Shown in pieces: positions 50,461 through 62,010 of a DNA stretch of 64,000 bases. Each line of letters opens with the position of its first letter. The stretch's first letter is position 1. The stretch is from Archilochus colubris (taxonomy: Eukaryota > Chordata > Aves > Apodiformes > Trochilidae). The notes beneath the pieces are model-generated. The model saw only the letters and a program-made list of their open reading frames with translations, had not been told where the DNA came from and did not search any database. The DNA is taken from positions 18,504,609-18,568,608 of the forward strand of contig CM041084.1 in assembly GCA_023079485.1 (NCBI GenBank), in the 5' to 3' direction. Position numbers and translations under genes: made by a program.

Positions 50461-53400
50461 TTCTCTCTTCTCTCCCAAAACTCGTCGCGCGGATGCAGCG
50501 CTGCGTGGCTATCGCTGCCAGAGCAGCGAAAGTGATGCTGAATAAAAGATGCAGCATGCGGAGAAACCAGGGAGGCCACAGAGGCACAAACCCAACCACG
50601 TTCGTCAACACAGCTGCTCTCTGCTTTGACTTAAGAGATGGATACACCTTTCTGGAAGTTGGGCGTTTGTGTTTTGGTTTGGTTTTAGTACAACGGTTCT
50701 AATTCTGTTGTCTCCTCTAGTTAAAAGGTGTGGGAACGGAAAGATGATGAAAACAAAAACAAAAAAAAAACCCACACACTGGGAGGAGGGAGAGATATGA
50801 GATGGTCAGCAGAGAGGAAAATCTCAGGCTATTCAATCCTCCATTGTAAGCAGGTATGCCTGTAGCAGAAGGAACTAATTGTAGTGATTGTTAGGAGCAC
50901 AGAGAAATTAAATGCAGCCTTGCAAAATTCTGCCCAGTCGCTCGCCCCAGGGCCAGCATTTATTTATGTATTTATTTATTGTTAGGCAAGGAGGATATCA
51001 TTGATTTATCTTCATTATCTTGCTAAAAGGCAGAGAGGCAGCCTTTGTATGGGGGCTATGTTTTTCATGATGATTTTGCAAGGCCAGCTTCGTTGATACG
51101 GTATCTGTACAAATCACTCCTGAGTTATGTACATTCCTGAACATGTTGCTACCTAGACCTATATATATATATGTGCAGGTTATATTTTATACATTGTTAA
51201 CTAGTAAAACATCTGCACTCCTGTACGGGTGTATAACAAACGGCTATGTGGAAGGAAGAGGTGGGAGGTGCACAACCCTCCACCCCCAAGAGACATCCCA
51301 GTCTTGCAGATCATATGCGGGATATCTCAGGTCAAGCTCTTTTTTCTCCTTGAAAGTTTTAAGTGAAATTACTCAGAGGAAGAATGGAGGAGAGGCAAAA
51401 AAGGAATTATGAAGGTAGCTTCCTAGATGAAGGGCCCAGCCAAACAATTAGCGCAGCCATTTGCGCCACGTTCTAAGCATTTATCTGTAAATTTATGTTC
51501 CAATATTCTTGAGAGTTTAAAAATTTTTCAGGCATGTGTCAAAAATAGGAGCTGGGAAGACAGGAAGGTAGAATGTTTACATTTGTGTAAAATCATTCAG
51601 AGGTTGCTCTCAAAAAAATCCCATCCCACACACAAATGTCCTACCTCAACACTAAAGAATATAAATTTGAACATAAATTTATGTACATTATAAAATACAC
51701 TTACAGCATTATTTTTCTTACTTTTAGAGCCTGTAAAAATACCCTGAAATTTGCAGGTGCAAAAAATTACTTTGTAAGGAAATAAAGCAATTAATGACTC
51801 CTGGCATTTTTTTTAAATGCAATTTTAAAATGCAATTTAAAAAAACCCCACAAATTTATTTGAAGCGGATAAATACAGTGTCCCAGCCATTCTTAATTCT
51901 TGTCAAGAAAATGACATCTAATTTAAAAAGCATTCTTAATGATTCTGCTCACCCTGATCAAAAAAAAAGAAGTAGCAGATCTACCCTTTATTTTCATGAC
52001 AGGTAAATTAAAATAAATATAATTTTGAAATTAGAATCAATATATTTTAATTTGTTGGATGAATATATATATTTAGTAAAACTTGTATCAACAACCAACT
52101 GTAATTTTTTCAAAAACCTTTTTTTTCTTAATTAATTGAGAAGTTCTTCCTTCAGTTTCTCCTTCGAAAAGCAGCTAGTACAATTCCCAAATCTTTTTTG
52201 GGTTTTTTTTACATTTGCTATTTTAAGGCTTAATTTGCAGTTTTATAAAGAAGCATCACAAAAGAAAAAATTAATCACTTTGTAACAACTTGATTAAAGC
52301 TGCACCATGGCAACAAGAGTATATTAATGAAAAAACTAATGTATGTTTTCAAATAAAAATATTTTAATCTCACACCATGTAATACACACGCTCAGGACTG
52401 AACAGCCTGAAATTTGGCTTTGGTCAAAATTCAGTCAAGCCTAATACATGCAATTATTTAATGAAACATTTGTTGTTATGGATTTCTGTTTAACTCTTTC
52501 TATAGAAAGAATGTGCAGGGACTGAAAGAAACTCCATGGCTACCACAGGATGGTATTGTATCATATTTGATGGAAAAAATTAAATAACCTCTTGATAGTT
52601 CTGTAAAACAATCATTTAGAAAAGAGACCTTTGAAATGCAAAATAGGAAAATAAATGCATTACCACTAAATAAATACTGCAAATACTAAGCCTCTAACAG
52701 CTATGGAATCAGAACACAAAATCTTGTAGCATGTGTGCTCTTATGATTGTAGTATTTAATAAGCACTGACATGACACAGAAGGCCAATTTTCTTTCTTTA
52801 AAAAAGAAGCCTGTCCTTCTTATAGTGATATATAAGAGATTAAAATAATTAGAGAATAATATAATTCAGTGAGTAGGAATGAATAATTTCATTGTTAACC
52901 TAAATGCACAGAGAAAATCCAATTCTCTTAAAAGGAACCTACAAAACCTAGGAGCTAAGCAAGTTAGATTATGAGAAATGTACAAGAACATTACATGTTT
53001 TCATATTTTTTTGATAGTAGATACTTTTTCTAATACAGTGAATGCGTCACTGAAACAAAAATCCACTATTCTGATGCACATTGTAAAATCTTTAAAAATT
53101 CCTACAGAAAGTGTTAATATACATTAATGCATAGCACTTTAGCTTCAATAGCAAAAATACAGAGGTATTCACCTTAAATTTTTACTACCAATTAATCAGT
53201 TCCAACAATAGTGCTAGGATTTTGGAATGCTTCCTTTAAATGTCACTGGTTTTTTCTTCTAAAATGTGCAAAATTATATTGTAAGTTTGGTGAATAAAAC
53301 AAAGCATTGAACAAGGAAAAGTCTTTCATTTATAAAACTGCATTACCAATTGGATATAAAAATCAGAAGAGCCTTCAGGGAATAACAGAAAAAACATAGA

Positions 53401-56400
53401 CTTTATATAAAATCCTTATTGGAACACATGAATTGATAGCAGGACTTGGAGCTGTAGAGTAGGGAAATTCACTCCTTTCCAGAAAGCAAATAGCAATTTT
53501 TACTCCATTTTCAGACTGGGTCTTTGTTGAGAAAGCTTTGATCTTTACCTATGTGCAAAATGACACATGCTGCAGCCAAACAGATGCAACTGCAAACAGG
53601 AAAATTGCAATAACTTAGTGATACTCAATAGATAGAATAATACATCTCCCAAATACCCGTTTTAAATACATGGGTGCTCGTCTGCCTTTTGTTTACGTGG
53701 GTTTAAATCATCAACAGTCTTCACTGACATACATTCTGAACGTGGGCATATGCTCCATTTCTGGAAAGGGAGCAGCAAAATGGTTGCTTTACACAAAATA
53801 AAACGCGACTCTTGCGTGTTGACCTTTGCACATGGTGTGCTTTAAATGGCAGCCTGCCTTAGATCACACAAACTATTTCTACCCATGGTCAGTTGAGAAG
53901 GACGTAGCATTTCTACAGAACCCATACCACATATGTTAATTTTTCAGTAATTACTCTCAAATTATACCAAGAAGTAGCAAAGTTTCCTTTTTCCTCCTTT
54001 TTTTTTTTTATATACTGCTTAAATAAGTATTTAACACCTATCCCAATGCGGTATATGGAATAATTTAAAAGTTTCAGCATTTAATATGCAGTGACTTATT
54101 GATCAGGAGTTCACATGCTCCATATTTACATGCTATGCAAGTACAGGTAACACCATCAAAGGTCACATCCGTGCATCTCCTGGACACCATGCCTCTTCAT
54201 GTGTTGAGCTATTTTCTTTTGTCATTACAAGTTTTGTAATTCTTTCAACTGCAAAAAAAGGGTAAAGTAATTCTACCAACTCCAGTTTTAATTTTCTTAC
54301 TTTTAATTGTATTATCACCTTTGAAGACTTTGGTAAATTCCACTTAACTATCAGCAATGGGTAAAATTGGTGGTTTTCAAGTACAGCTTCTGTTACTAAT
54401 GTTGGCATTTAAATGTTAATTTCAGATTGAGGTTTACAGTAAACATGAAACAAGGGATTTTCTTTGAATGAACAATCTCAAACCAAAATTCTGAATAAAG
54501 GAATCCTAGCACAGGATGCTTTTAAGTGCACTGATTATTTTCCTTTTAAAGATTTAACATTCCCTAAGTTAAAGATTTAAACGTGACAGTTAATTTATAA
54601 TTCTTTACATTTAAAAGGCATTTAAATGTTAACCACATTTTTATATGAGTCAAGTCAAAGCAATGATAATTACAGTATGGTACAAAAGAATCTGGAATAA
54701 ACTTTTAGCAAACCATATTGAATATTAATGCTGTATTAAGTCCTGAAAAGCTGGGTTAGTAAACTCTGTAATGAGATTATGTGCAATTTAAACATAACAC
54801 AGAGCTTTTCTTCAAAAAATATTTCATTTTGAAGTTTGGATTTTTTATGAGGTATGTATTAATTAACTGGATTTTTATTAGATATATTTACATAGCATCA
54901 CTCGAAAACCAAGGCTCAGATTATTTTTCTTCTATAGGCATACCTCTATGTAAGATCTACTAAATTAGCATTCCATATAAATTAATAGCCTTTTTTAATG
55001 TTTGTTGTGTTGTGATCAGCAGTGTGATACTGCGTTGTGTCACAGGTCACATTTATTTGATTTTGATACACACATTAAATACGAGAAACGACAAGCTGAA
55101 TTTCCCATCAGATACCTTAAATACAGGCCAATTTTAGATGGATTTGTATAAACAAAACGCATATATCTAATATAGGCGTGGGAAAGGAAAAGCTGGTTTG
55201 TTGTATGCTAAGGCAAATTGGAGTAAATCAACCGCATCCGTGGGCTGTATAAGCAACACTACTCTGCTTTTCCCAGTACCATTTGGACAAAACAATGTTA
55301 CTTTTTATTTAAAGTGTTTTCTTCTCAACAAGGGGCCACCACTTCCCAATCTCAAAAACACGCCCCAGAATATGTTAATTAATTGTATTGTGTCTCTGAA
55401 AGAAAGAGGTTGCCAAATGCAATAAAAAAAAAAAAAAAAAAAAAAAGGTCTTTCGCTCAGTGAGCCCTGTTCCCACTGCTAGTTACCATCTAATTTCAAT
55501 TCCACAAGTATATATTTAGATAAATGTCCTCTAGGTACGACTTGGAACCATTAAAAACTGCCTAAAGAGCGAAAGTCTGACTTGACCACATAGGGTGTAT
55601 CTGGGAAGCTTAACATTCCTGGTGAATTAAGCGCGAAAGCCTGGGATCACTTTTTGTCAGTCCTACTATGGTACTTCAGAGTCGGGTATGTGGGTAATTT
55701 TTATATCGTGGTACTTCCCAATTAAAAGTAACAACAATAGTCCTTTGTGAGAAAACTTAATATATGAAATATGTCAACACATTCCGCACAAATACAAAAT
55801 AAAGAGCAATGTAGAATGGAAATGGACCGTTTCTCCCTATTTTTTTTAAATCATCCCTTTCAATAAGATATTTTTTAAATAGCAATATATTGTTTTAGTA
55901 AGTGCAAGAGCATTCAATGTCCTTTCGAATTACGCTTTCTAAATCTCTAGTTACCTCTTGAAAATTGCCAAGCAGCAATGAAGAATAAATGCATCCCCGG
56001 AATACTCAATTAAAAATAAGACCAAAACAAGCAAACAAAAAATAAACCCCAAAAGCTTTCTTTCACCGATCTTAAAGTTAATGCTTTTAGATATTATCAG
56101 GGCGTTATTTTCTTGTTAAAAACAGGAAACTGCAGCTTCAGTTTTCGAGTAATATGGATGCTTTTTACCATCTGAACTGAACTGAGCTTTTATTTGGAGG
56201 AGTCCCACAAAAGCCTGAAAGTTTACAAAGAGTGAAAAAGAAGTCCCAAACTGTGTTATCTTAAACAACGACTGCAAGCAGGCAAGTTCCCATGTGTGTG
56301 TGGGAGGAGGAAAGTCACTGAAGAATTATTTTCAGCTAGGTGATATCCATAAACATCATCCTCTAACTTCTTTTACTTGCTGCTGACAATCTATGCAAAT

Positions 56401-57100
56401 CGTTAATTTGTTTGCAACAATTTCTTTTTAATTTAGGCACACTTTTAATATTTCAAAATATATTTTCACGCATTCAGATATAACTTGTTAAAAATAATCG
56501 CACTTCTACTAGGAAGGATTTTTTTTTAATAACTAGTTGTCTATAAATTCTCTCCCCATCACAGATATAAGCTCCTACCCATTTTATCTTCCAGAAACAA
56601 CGTGCAGATATATTTATTTTCCTTAGAAGATCAAGGGCACTTGTTGGAAATGTTCTTGAACATAAAGTTAGTCAATTCCTCCTCTATGTAAATACATGAG
56701 AAAGTTAAGGTCTGAAATGATGTAGCGAAACAATTTAATTTCTAGTTATTTTCGGGGGGAGAGGAGGAGGGACAACATACACTTTTTCTACAAATTTTTA
56801 AGTCTCAAACCAACACAGAACAATCACTTGCGGGGTGTGTGTGTGTGTAGGGGAGGAGAATCCAGACATCATGGTGCTTATATGAAAAACAGGGTAAGAT
56901 CAGTCTTCATTTTTATAAACAAATCATTAAGACGAATTCCTTCCAAAATTCTCTTTAACTAAACTTATTATTCCAAATCCAGTGGTTCGGAGCAGTTTCT
57001 CCCGATTTTTTATAGAAGTCCTGTTCCAAAATCCACCCACAAACAGATGTTACTTTATGTACAAAGCCACTGCGGTAGTGGGGTTGGGTTTTTTACCTTT
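50461..57100. other. AT-rich intergenic interval between the MLLT10 and right-hand CpG islands
   Basis: About 6.6 kb without a recognisable exon, CR1 copy or LTR. It has a 23-base poly-A at 55424-55446 and a short GT run near 56839. Short frames (51143-51412, 51427-51693 and others) look accidental. Confidence 0.7.
55424..55446. repeat. Poly-A run
   Basis: Twenty-three consecutive A following CAAATGCAAT. Confidence 0.95.
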
Positions 57101-57179
57101 CAAGTAACACGTGAGCTACAGCCTCACAGGAGCTCCCTCAGTGGATGGCACTTCTAAAGACTCCTCTCTACTCTTGTAC

Positions 57180-58350
57180 CCGTTTTCTTGCCGCACCCCC
57201 ACGAGCTGCTGCGTGCGAGCACACCGACGTGCGGGGGGCTCGGCTCGGTGGGAGCTCTTCTCTCCTCTCCTTCTTCGCTCCGGCCGGGCAAGCCCCGCCG
57301 GCGGAAAGCGGCGCGAAAAGAGCCGGTCGGGGAACAATGGGGAGCGCCTGGAAGAGCGGGAGCCCCGGCTGCTTCCTCCAGCCCCGCTCCCACTGCTTCC
57401 TGCGGCCTCGCACGCCGCTGTGCAGGGAGCGCAGGCCGCCGCCGGCGGTCTCCCGCCGCGCTCACTGTCCGGCCCAGACGGCCCCTCTATGGCAGCTACG
57501 ACAGCCTGCCCCGAAGCCCGCCCCGCTGGCGGGAGACCCTCGCTCACCCTTGAAAGCCCCCAGGCAAGCCTGCCAGTTCAGCGCCGCGCCGCAAAGGGCA
57601 CCCACGGATTTATTCTCAGCCGTTCACCCACAAACTCTCCCGCCCCCGGCGTGAAGCGTGCTGGAGGGCGAGTGGGGCTGCTGGCTGGCACGCCGCCAGC
57701 TCCGCTCCCGAGCCTATCCCAGGGTCGGGGGTGCGGGCAGGCCGGCCTATGGGAGCCCTCATCCCTCCGCCGGCTGCCCCCGACCTCCTGCCACCGGCCC
57801 CGCGGCCGCCCGTCCCCTCGCATGCCATGAGCACTACCCGCAGGAGAGGAGGCAGCACTACAGACGAGCCCCGGCCCGGTTGCTGCAGTGCTGGCTTCTT
57901 CCCTTCAGGGGACGGTGCTGCACACAAAAGACGGTTCAGCATTGTTCTCCTCCCTGACCCCCAAATCCCCTTTTCCCCGCTGCAGAAGCCGCCGGGAGCG
58001 GGGAACGGGAAGGACCGGGATGGAGGACGAAGGCGGGGGGAGGCCAACTGCCTGCGGCTCCGGTCGCTTCGCAGGGTCTGTCGCCATTATTGCTCTTCCT
58101 GAAACTCGCCCTTGCGGCATGCCGGTGGCCTGCCCTCGAAGCATACCTGCTCCGGCAGCCCTCCCGAGCCGTCCCTACAGCTGTGTGTGCGAGGCCTCCC
58201 GCCCCACTCCCTCACCCCCATCTGCTTGAGCTCCTTCGACCTGCAGCGAGCCTGACCGAGAGCGCCCGTGTCCCCCAGTCCCACCGAGCCCCGACGCAGG
58301 GCACCGTGCTCCCTCCTTCTCTCTGTCCCTCATCACCAACTCGTGGGTAG
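57180..58350. promoter_or_regulatory. CpG island, left part of a paired island
   Basis: A sharp rise in GC and CpG content with dense CCGCC/GGCGG words. Six-frame reading gives many overlapping frames on both strands, as expected where TAA/TAG/TGA are rare, and none resembles a known protein. By vertebrate synteny it may belong to the SKIDA1 promoter region. Confidence 0.7.
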
Positions 58351-58929
58351 CGGTCCTTTCACATCACTTTGCCTAAAAACCCCACGAAGGCTGCAAAGGC
58401 ACCTCAGTATTGCAGTCACCAACGACTGTCTCGAGTTTCCACACAGTATTCTCTGCTTCACAGACACACACGTGGGAAAAAGTCAAACAAACAAACAACA
58501 AACCAGTACCACTGCAAGGTATGATTTGAGGGTTTTGTCCTCAAATTCACACAAAGCATGCTGCTATTTAATCTAGATGAGCTTGGGTTGGAGAGGGCTA
58601 TTTAAATTCCAGTGCTGCCTGCTTTGCCACCTGTGATCCAAAGTCCAGCAGGACGGCGTTTCTGGTCACCATGTTAGAAATTCCATATAGCAGAAAATGA
58701 GAGACCGGGATCCAGCGGAAAACTCAAATCATGTGAGGAACAGAGCAGGAACTACAACTCAGTATTAAGAAAAAAACACGACTTGATTTAAATAATTGCA
58801 TAATATTAGGATTTAACTTAGAAATGTTTATATTTGTGTGATTTGATTAATGTCACGTTTGATTTCCTTAAAGCCTCTGACGAGGTACTTTGAAGCAAAA
58901 GATTAACGTCTACCAGCAATATTCAACAG
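58351..58929. other. AT-rich spacer between the two right-hand CpG islands
   Basis: About 580 bases of ordinary composition separate the islands. No gene or repeat recognised. Confidence 0.7.
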
Positions 58930-59820
58930 GCAAATCCTCTTCCCAGTGCCCCGTGTTGCCCCCAGATCCGGGCAGGCTGGGACCTGATCCACCAACCCGG
59001 TAAGGACTCCCCCTCCTCGAACGCCCCCTCTGGCCTCGCAGCTCCCCGCCAGTTCTCAGCCAAGGGGCTCCCCGGGACCCCTTCCCTCTCCCCCTCGCAG
59101 TGACGGCCGCATGAGGAGATTCCCCCTCAGCCGCCCTCCGCCTGGCACCTCGCCGACCCGCCTGAGGCGAAGCCGCCGTTTCCACTCGCCTCGTGGCCTC
59201 CCCTCACCCTCTTCCCCGCCCCCCGCCCGGCCGGTAACACCGCCGTAGGGACACCCCCATCCCCCATCCCCCTCTCGCCCCGCCCCGGCGCTGGGCGCTC
59301 CCCCGGGCGCCGCCGCCATCGGGCTTTCCCGGGCTGGCGGGGGCGGGGCGGGAGGCTCGAGCGCGGCACGAGCGCGGCCGGCGCAGGGAACTGTGGGTAG
59401 GAAAGTGGTCGGGCGGCAAAGGAAGCGGCGGGAGGAGGGGGGGGAAGGGTGAAAGGTCAACGGGCGAGAGCCCCCGCGCCAATGGCGGGCGGTGTCTTGG
59501 CGGGCGGGCGGGCCCCGGCGCTGCCGTACGGGCCGGCCCCGCAGCGCCCAGCGCTTCCTTCGCTTTCCTCGCAGGAAGTTGGGGCTGCCGCCCGCCCCGG
59601 CTGTAAACACCGAGCGTGTGTGTCCCTGACTGCGCTCCCGAGGCGCTCCCGAGGGACGGGACGGGACGGGATCCGGCCCTGCGCTGTGCTGTGCTGTGCT
59701 GCCCGCCGCCCTTTGTAACGGTTCGCGGCCACGCTGCGCGCCCGCCGCCCCGAGCTCTCCGCGGAGCGGAGCGCCGGCGATGTTTGTTTGCACACAACCC
59801 CGCCCCCACCCGCGCTTTGA

Positions 59821-59850
59821 TGCAATTTATTTGATTTGCAAATAATTGCA
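59821..59850. promoter_or_regulatory. 30-base AT-rich near-perfect palindrome inside the CpG island
   Basis: The left arm TGCAATTTATTTG and right arm CAAATAATTGCA pair with one extra T, around an ATTTG centre. The middle contains ATTTGCAAAT, a POU/octamer- or C/EBP-like site. Confidence 0.7.
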
Positions 59851-59854
59851 GATT

Positions 59855-59870
59855 ACACACACACACACAC
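59855..59870. repeat. (AC)n microsatellite
   Basis: Eight AC units directly after the palindrome. Confidence 0.9.
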
Positions 59871-60442
59871 CTCCTAACCTCCGCTTCCTCCCTCGCCGCC
59901 TCGCTGGTTACCGGGACATCCGTCCTTCCCCGCGCCCGCCGTGAGACCCCTCTCCGGGGCGGCGGGGGCTCCGGGACGGCCTCGATCCCGCTGCCGCCGG
60001 ACGCGGGTCGCCGCGGCGGGGACTCTGCGATGAGTTCCGAGCCATGAAACCCACAACCTGCTGGCAGCGGGCACGGCGGCGGCGGCCGCTCGGCGGCAAA
60101 CGGGGGTTTGTTTAAATCGCTCCGCAACTTTCCGGAGATCCCCGGCACAGCCGTCGCCGCCGCACAGCCTCCGAAGGTAAAGTTGAAACGAGCCCCCCCG
60201 CCCCCCGCCAGCCCTTCGCAACGAGACTGCAACGGAGGAGGAAAATGTGAAATGTTCACAGGGAGAAGTGGTTCCCTTTGTTCTTTCATTGTCTCTACCC
60301 GAAGTGACGGACACCAGGACAAACACTTACCTTCTCTTCTTTTTGCTCCAAAACACACACGTTCCCATCAACTGGAAAATGCACGGTCCGCCTTGGAAGC
60401 AACTTAAAATGTCGGCAGAGTTTGTATTCCGTTCTTTTTCGC

Positions 60443-60467
60443 TTTTTTTTTTTTTTTTTTTTTTTTT
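60443..60467. repeat. Poly-T run
   Basis: Twenty-five consecutive T. Confidence 0.95.
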
Positions 60468-61383
60468 AGCGTAAGATTAAGTTGCTGAGCACGTTGTTGC
60501 AAGCTGTAGCCCCCCGCCTTAGTGAATGGTCACGTTTAGGACCCTCCAAGTCCATCCTAATTCTGCCAGTAGAATCGAGGATATTTGAAGTCTAAACTTT
60601 CACAAGGAAAGGGGCCTGCGTCTATCAAGCAGACCTGAAAATGCACTCAGTTCCTCACTCCCACAAAATGGATATAAACATTTCACCCCAGACAACTCAA
60701 TGAAATATACGTTTTAAAGCTTGAATGTAGAAAAGGTATTTTTTCAGCTGAGATAAGCTAAAAGTAAACTGGCACGGAGAAAAATCTACCTCAGTGTATT
60801 CCGCATCTGAAATAATTTTTATCTGGAGTTTAAAACAAGCAAATAAATAAAAGCATCATATAGATATACCAAGTGTAAAGTTTAAAGGGGAACAATATCT
60901 GAGAGGTACGTGCTACACTGGGTGGAATGGAGAATAACAGCTTTTTAATGTCTCCCTTTCTCTCAAAAATTACTGCTTTTCATTTTCCCTCCTGCACAAC
61001 CGAGACAGGGGAGAGGAACCTGTTTTCTGCTTTCTTTGTAATCTACTCGGTGTTTCACACCCAGTCACATAGCCAATTCCCCCCGAAACCTTGCTTTAAT
61101 CTGATTATGATGAGATTTGCTGATACAATGAATATTTGAAATGATCCTTGTGTCTTAGTGAGCCGGATGCATTTTCAGGCTCCTGTTTCCAGGGCTCCCT
61201 GCCACAAAGGGAAGAGGAGCAGTGGGTAGACCCCGGTCCCTGGTGAGGATGAGGGGGGTGGCAGCTCCCTCCTCCAGCGCCTTTGGGTGCTGAATTAATT
61301 CAGACCAACTCCCTCGGCCAGTTGTTGGAGCAGAAACTTTAAGCGCCTTTTCCCCTCGCATCATCATCACGCCTTTGCCAATT

Positions 61384-61455
61384 GAAAAATAAAAAAAAAT
61401 AAAAAATAAAAAATAAAATAAAATAAAAAAAATAAAAAACAAAAAAAAAAAAACA
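61384..61455. repeat. A-rich (AAAAT)n tract
   Basis: About 70 bases of AAAAT/AAAAAT units ending in a 13-base poly-A. Confidence 0.95.
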
Positions 61456-61640
61456 ACGCAGACGACACAAGTAATTGTGGGACCGGGAGAGCGTGTTGTC
61501 TCACACCCGCCCCCTTCTACCCCTCCCCCCAGTGTAGCCTTAATAGCAAATTGGAAGGCAGGTTTATTTCATAGGGCCAACAAGGTAAATAGGGAGACGT
61601 GGGAGCAGAGGGAGGGAGTGAAGGAGAGAGAGGGGAAGGG

Positions 61641-61644
<4 letters not shown>

Positions 61645-61675
<31 letters not shown>
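61645..61675. repeat. (TA)n microsatellite
   Basis: Uninterrupted TA units over about 31 bases. Confidence 0.95.
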
Positions 61676-61677
<2 letters not shown>

Positions 61678-61679
61678 TT

Positions 61680-62010
61680 TAATTGGAATTGAAACATTCT
61701 GGGGCTGTAAACATTCTTTATTTATTCAGCACACATAAGCGGGCATTGTTTTATCACCATCATAATTACGGTGTCCTTTAAACTGACTGATAGCAAAGGA
61801 GATAAGGGAATGAGCCTGTAGCTCCAGATCAAATCGCTGGCTCTCCCGTCTCCCCGGGTCACCAAGATCCACACGGTCCTTGGAGATGAGGAGCGCCGGA
61901 AGATTGTGGCCTGGCCATCCCTTACGTCATGAAAGTGATTTGTACCACATTGCTAATTTGGTGCAATTCATAACGTCCTGAGCTCCAACGTTCGCAACCG
62001 CTTTTCAGTT
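61680..62010. promoter_or_regulatory. Candidate noncoding regulatory element
   Basis: High-complexity sequence with clustered developmental factor-type sites: a forkhead TGTAAACA (61706-61713), a SOX-like ATTGTT (61745-61750), a homeodomain ATAATTAC (61762-61769), a GATAAG (61801-61806) and a CRE-like TACGTCAT (61923-61930). It lacks any repeat or coding signal. Motif clustering alone is weak evidence. Confidence 0.35.

Larger units (their letters stand above)
58930..60260 (+). promoter_or_regulatory. CpG island, probable SKIDA1 promoter and 5' leader
   Basis: The most GC-rich block of the window. It contains an overlapping NF-Y/YY1-type CCAATGGCGG (59479-59488), four spaced GGG runs (59653-59670), a GCTGT tandem (59682-59702), an AT-rich palindrome (59821-59850), and (AC)n at 59855-59870. 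SKIDA1 is the head-to-head neighbour of MLLT10 in vertebrates, so a plus-strand promoter here is expected. No SKIDA1 coding sequence is in view; the strand and gene assignment are inference. Confidence 0.5.

Noticed and set aside
49899..50702. 267-codon plus-strand open frame beside the MLLT10 promoter
   Set aside because: It runs antisense through the CpG island and across the three-copy repeat, which explains its repeated peptide segments. No known protein resembles it; a divergent noncoding RNA cannot be excluded.
57111..58350. Several overlapping frames of 80-240 codons on both strands
   Set aside because: Same compositional cause; mutually overlapping, low complexity and without any recognisable motif.
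59204..60358. 384-codon minus-strand open frame in the right-hand CpG island
   Set aside because: Long frames on several strands and phases coexist here because stop codons are rare in GC-rich DNA. The translation is Arg/Pro/Gly/Ala-rich with no domain or family resemblance.
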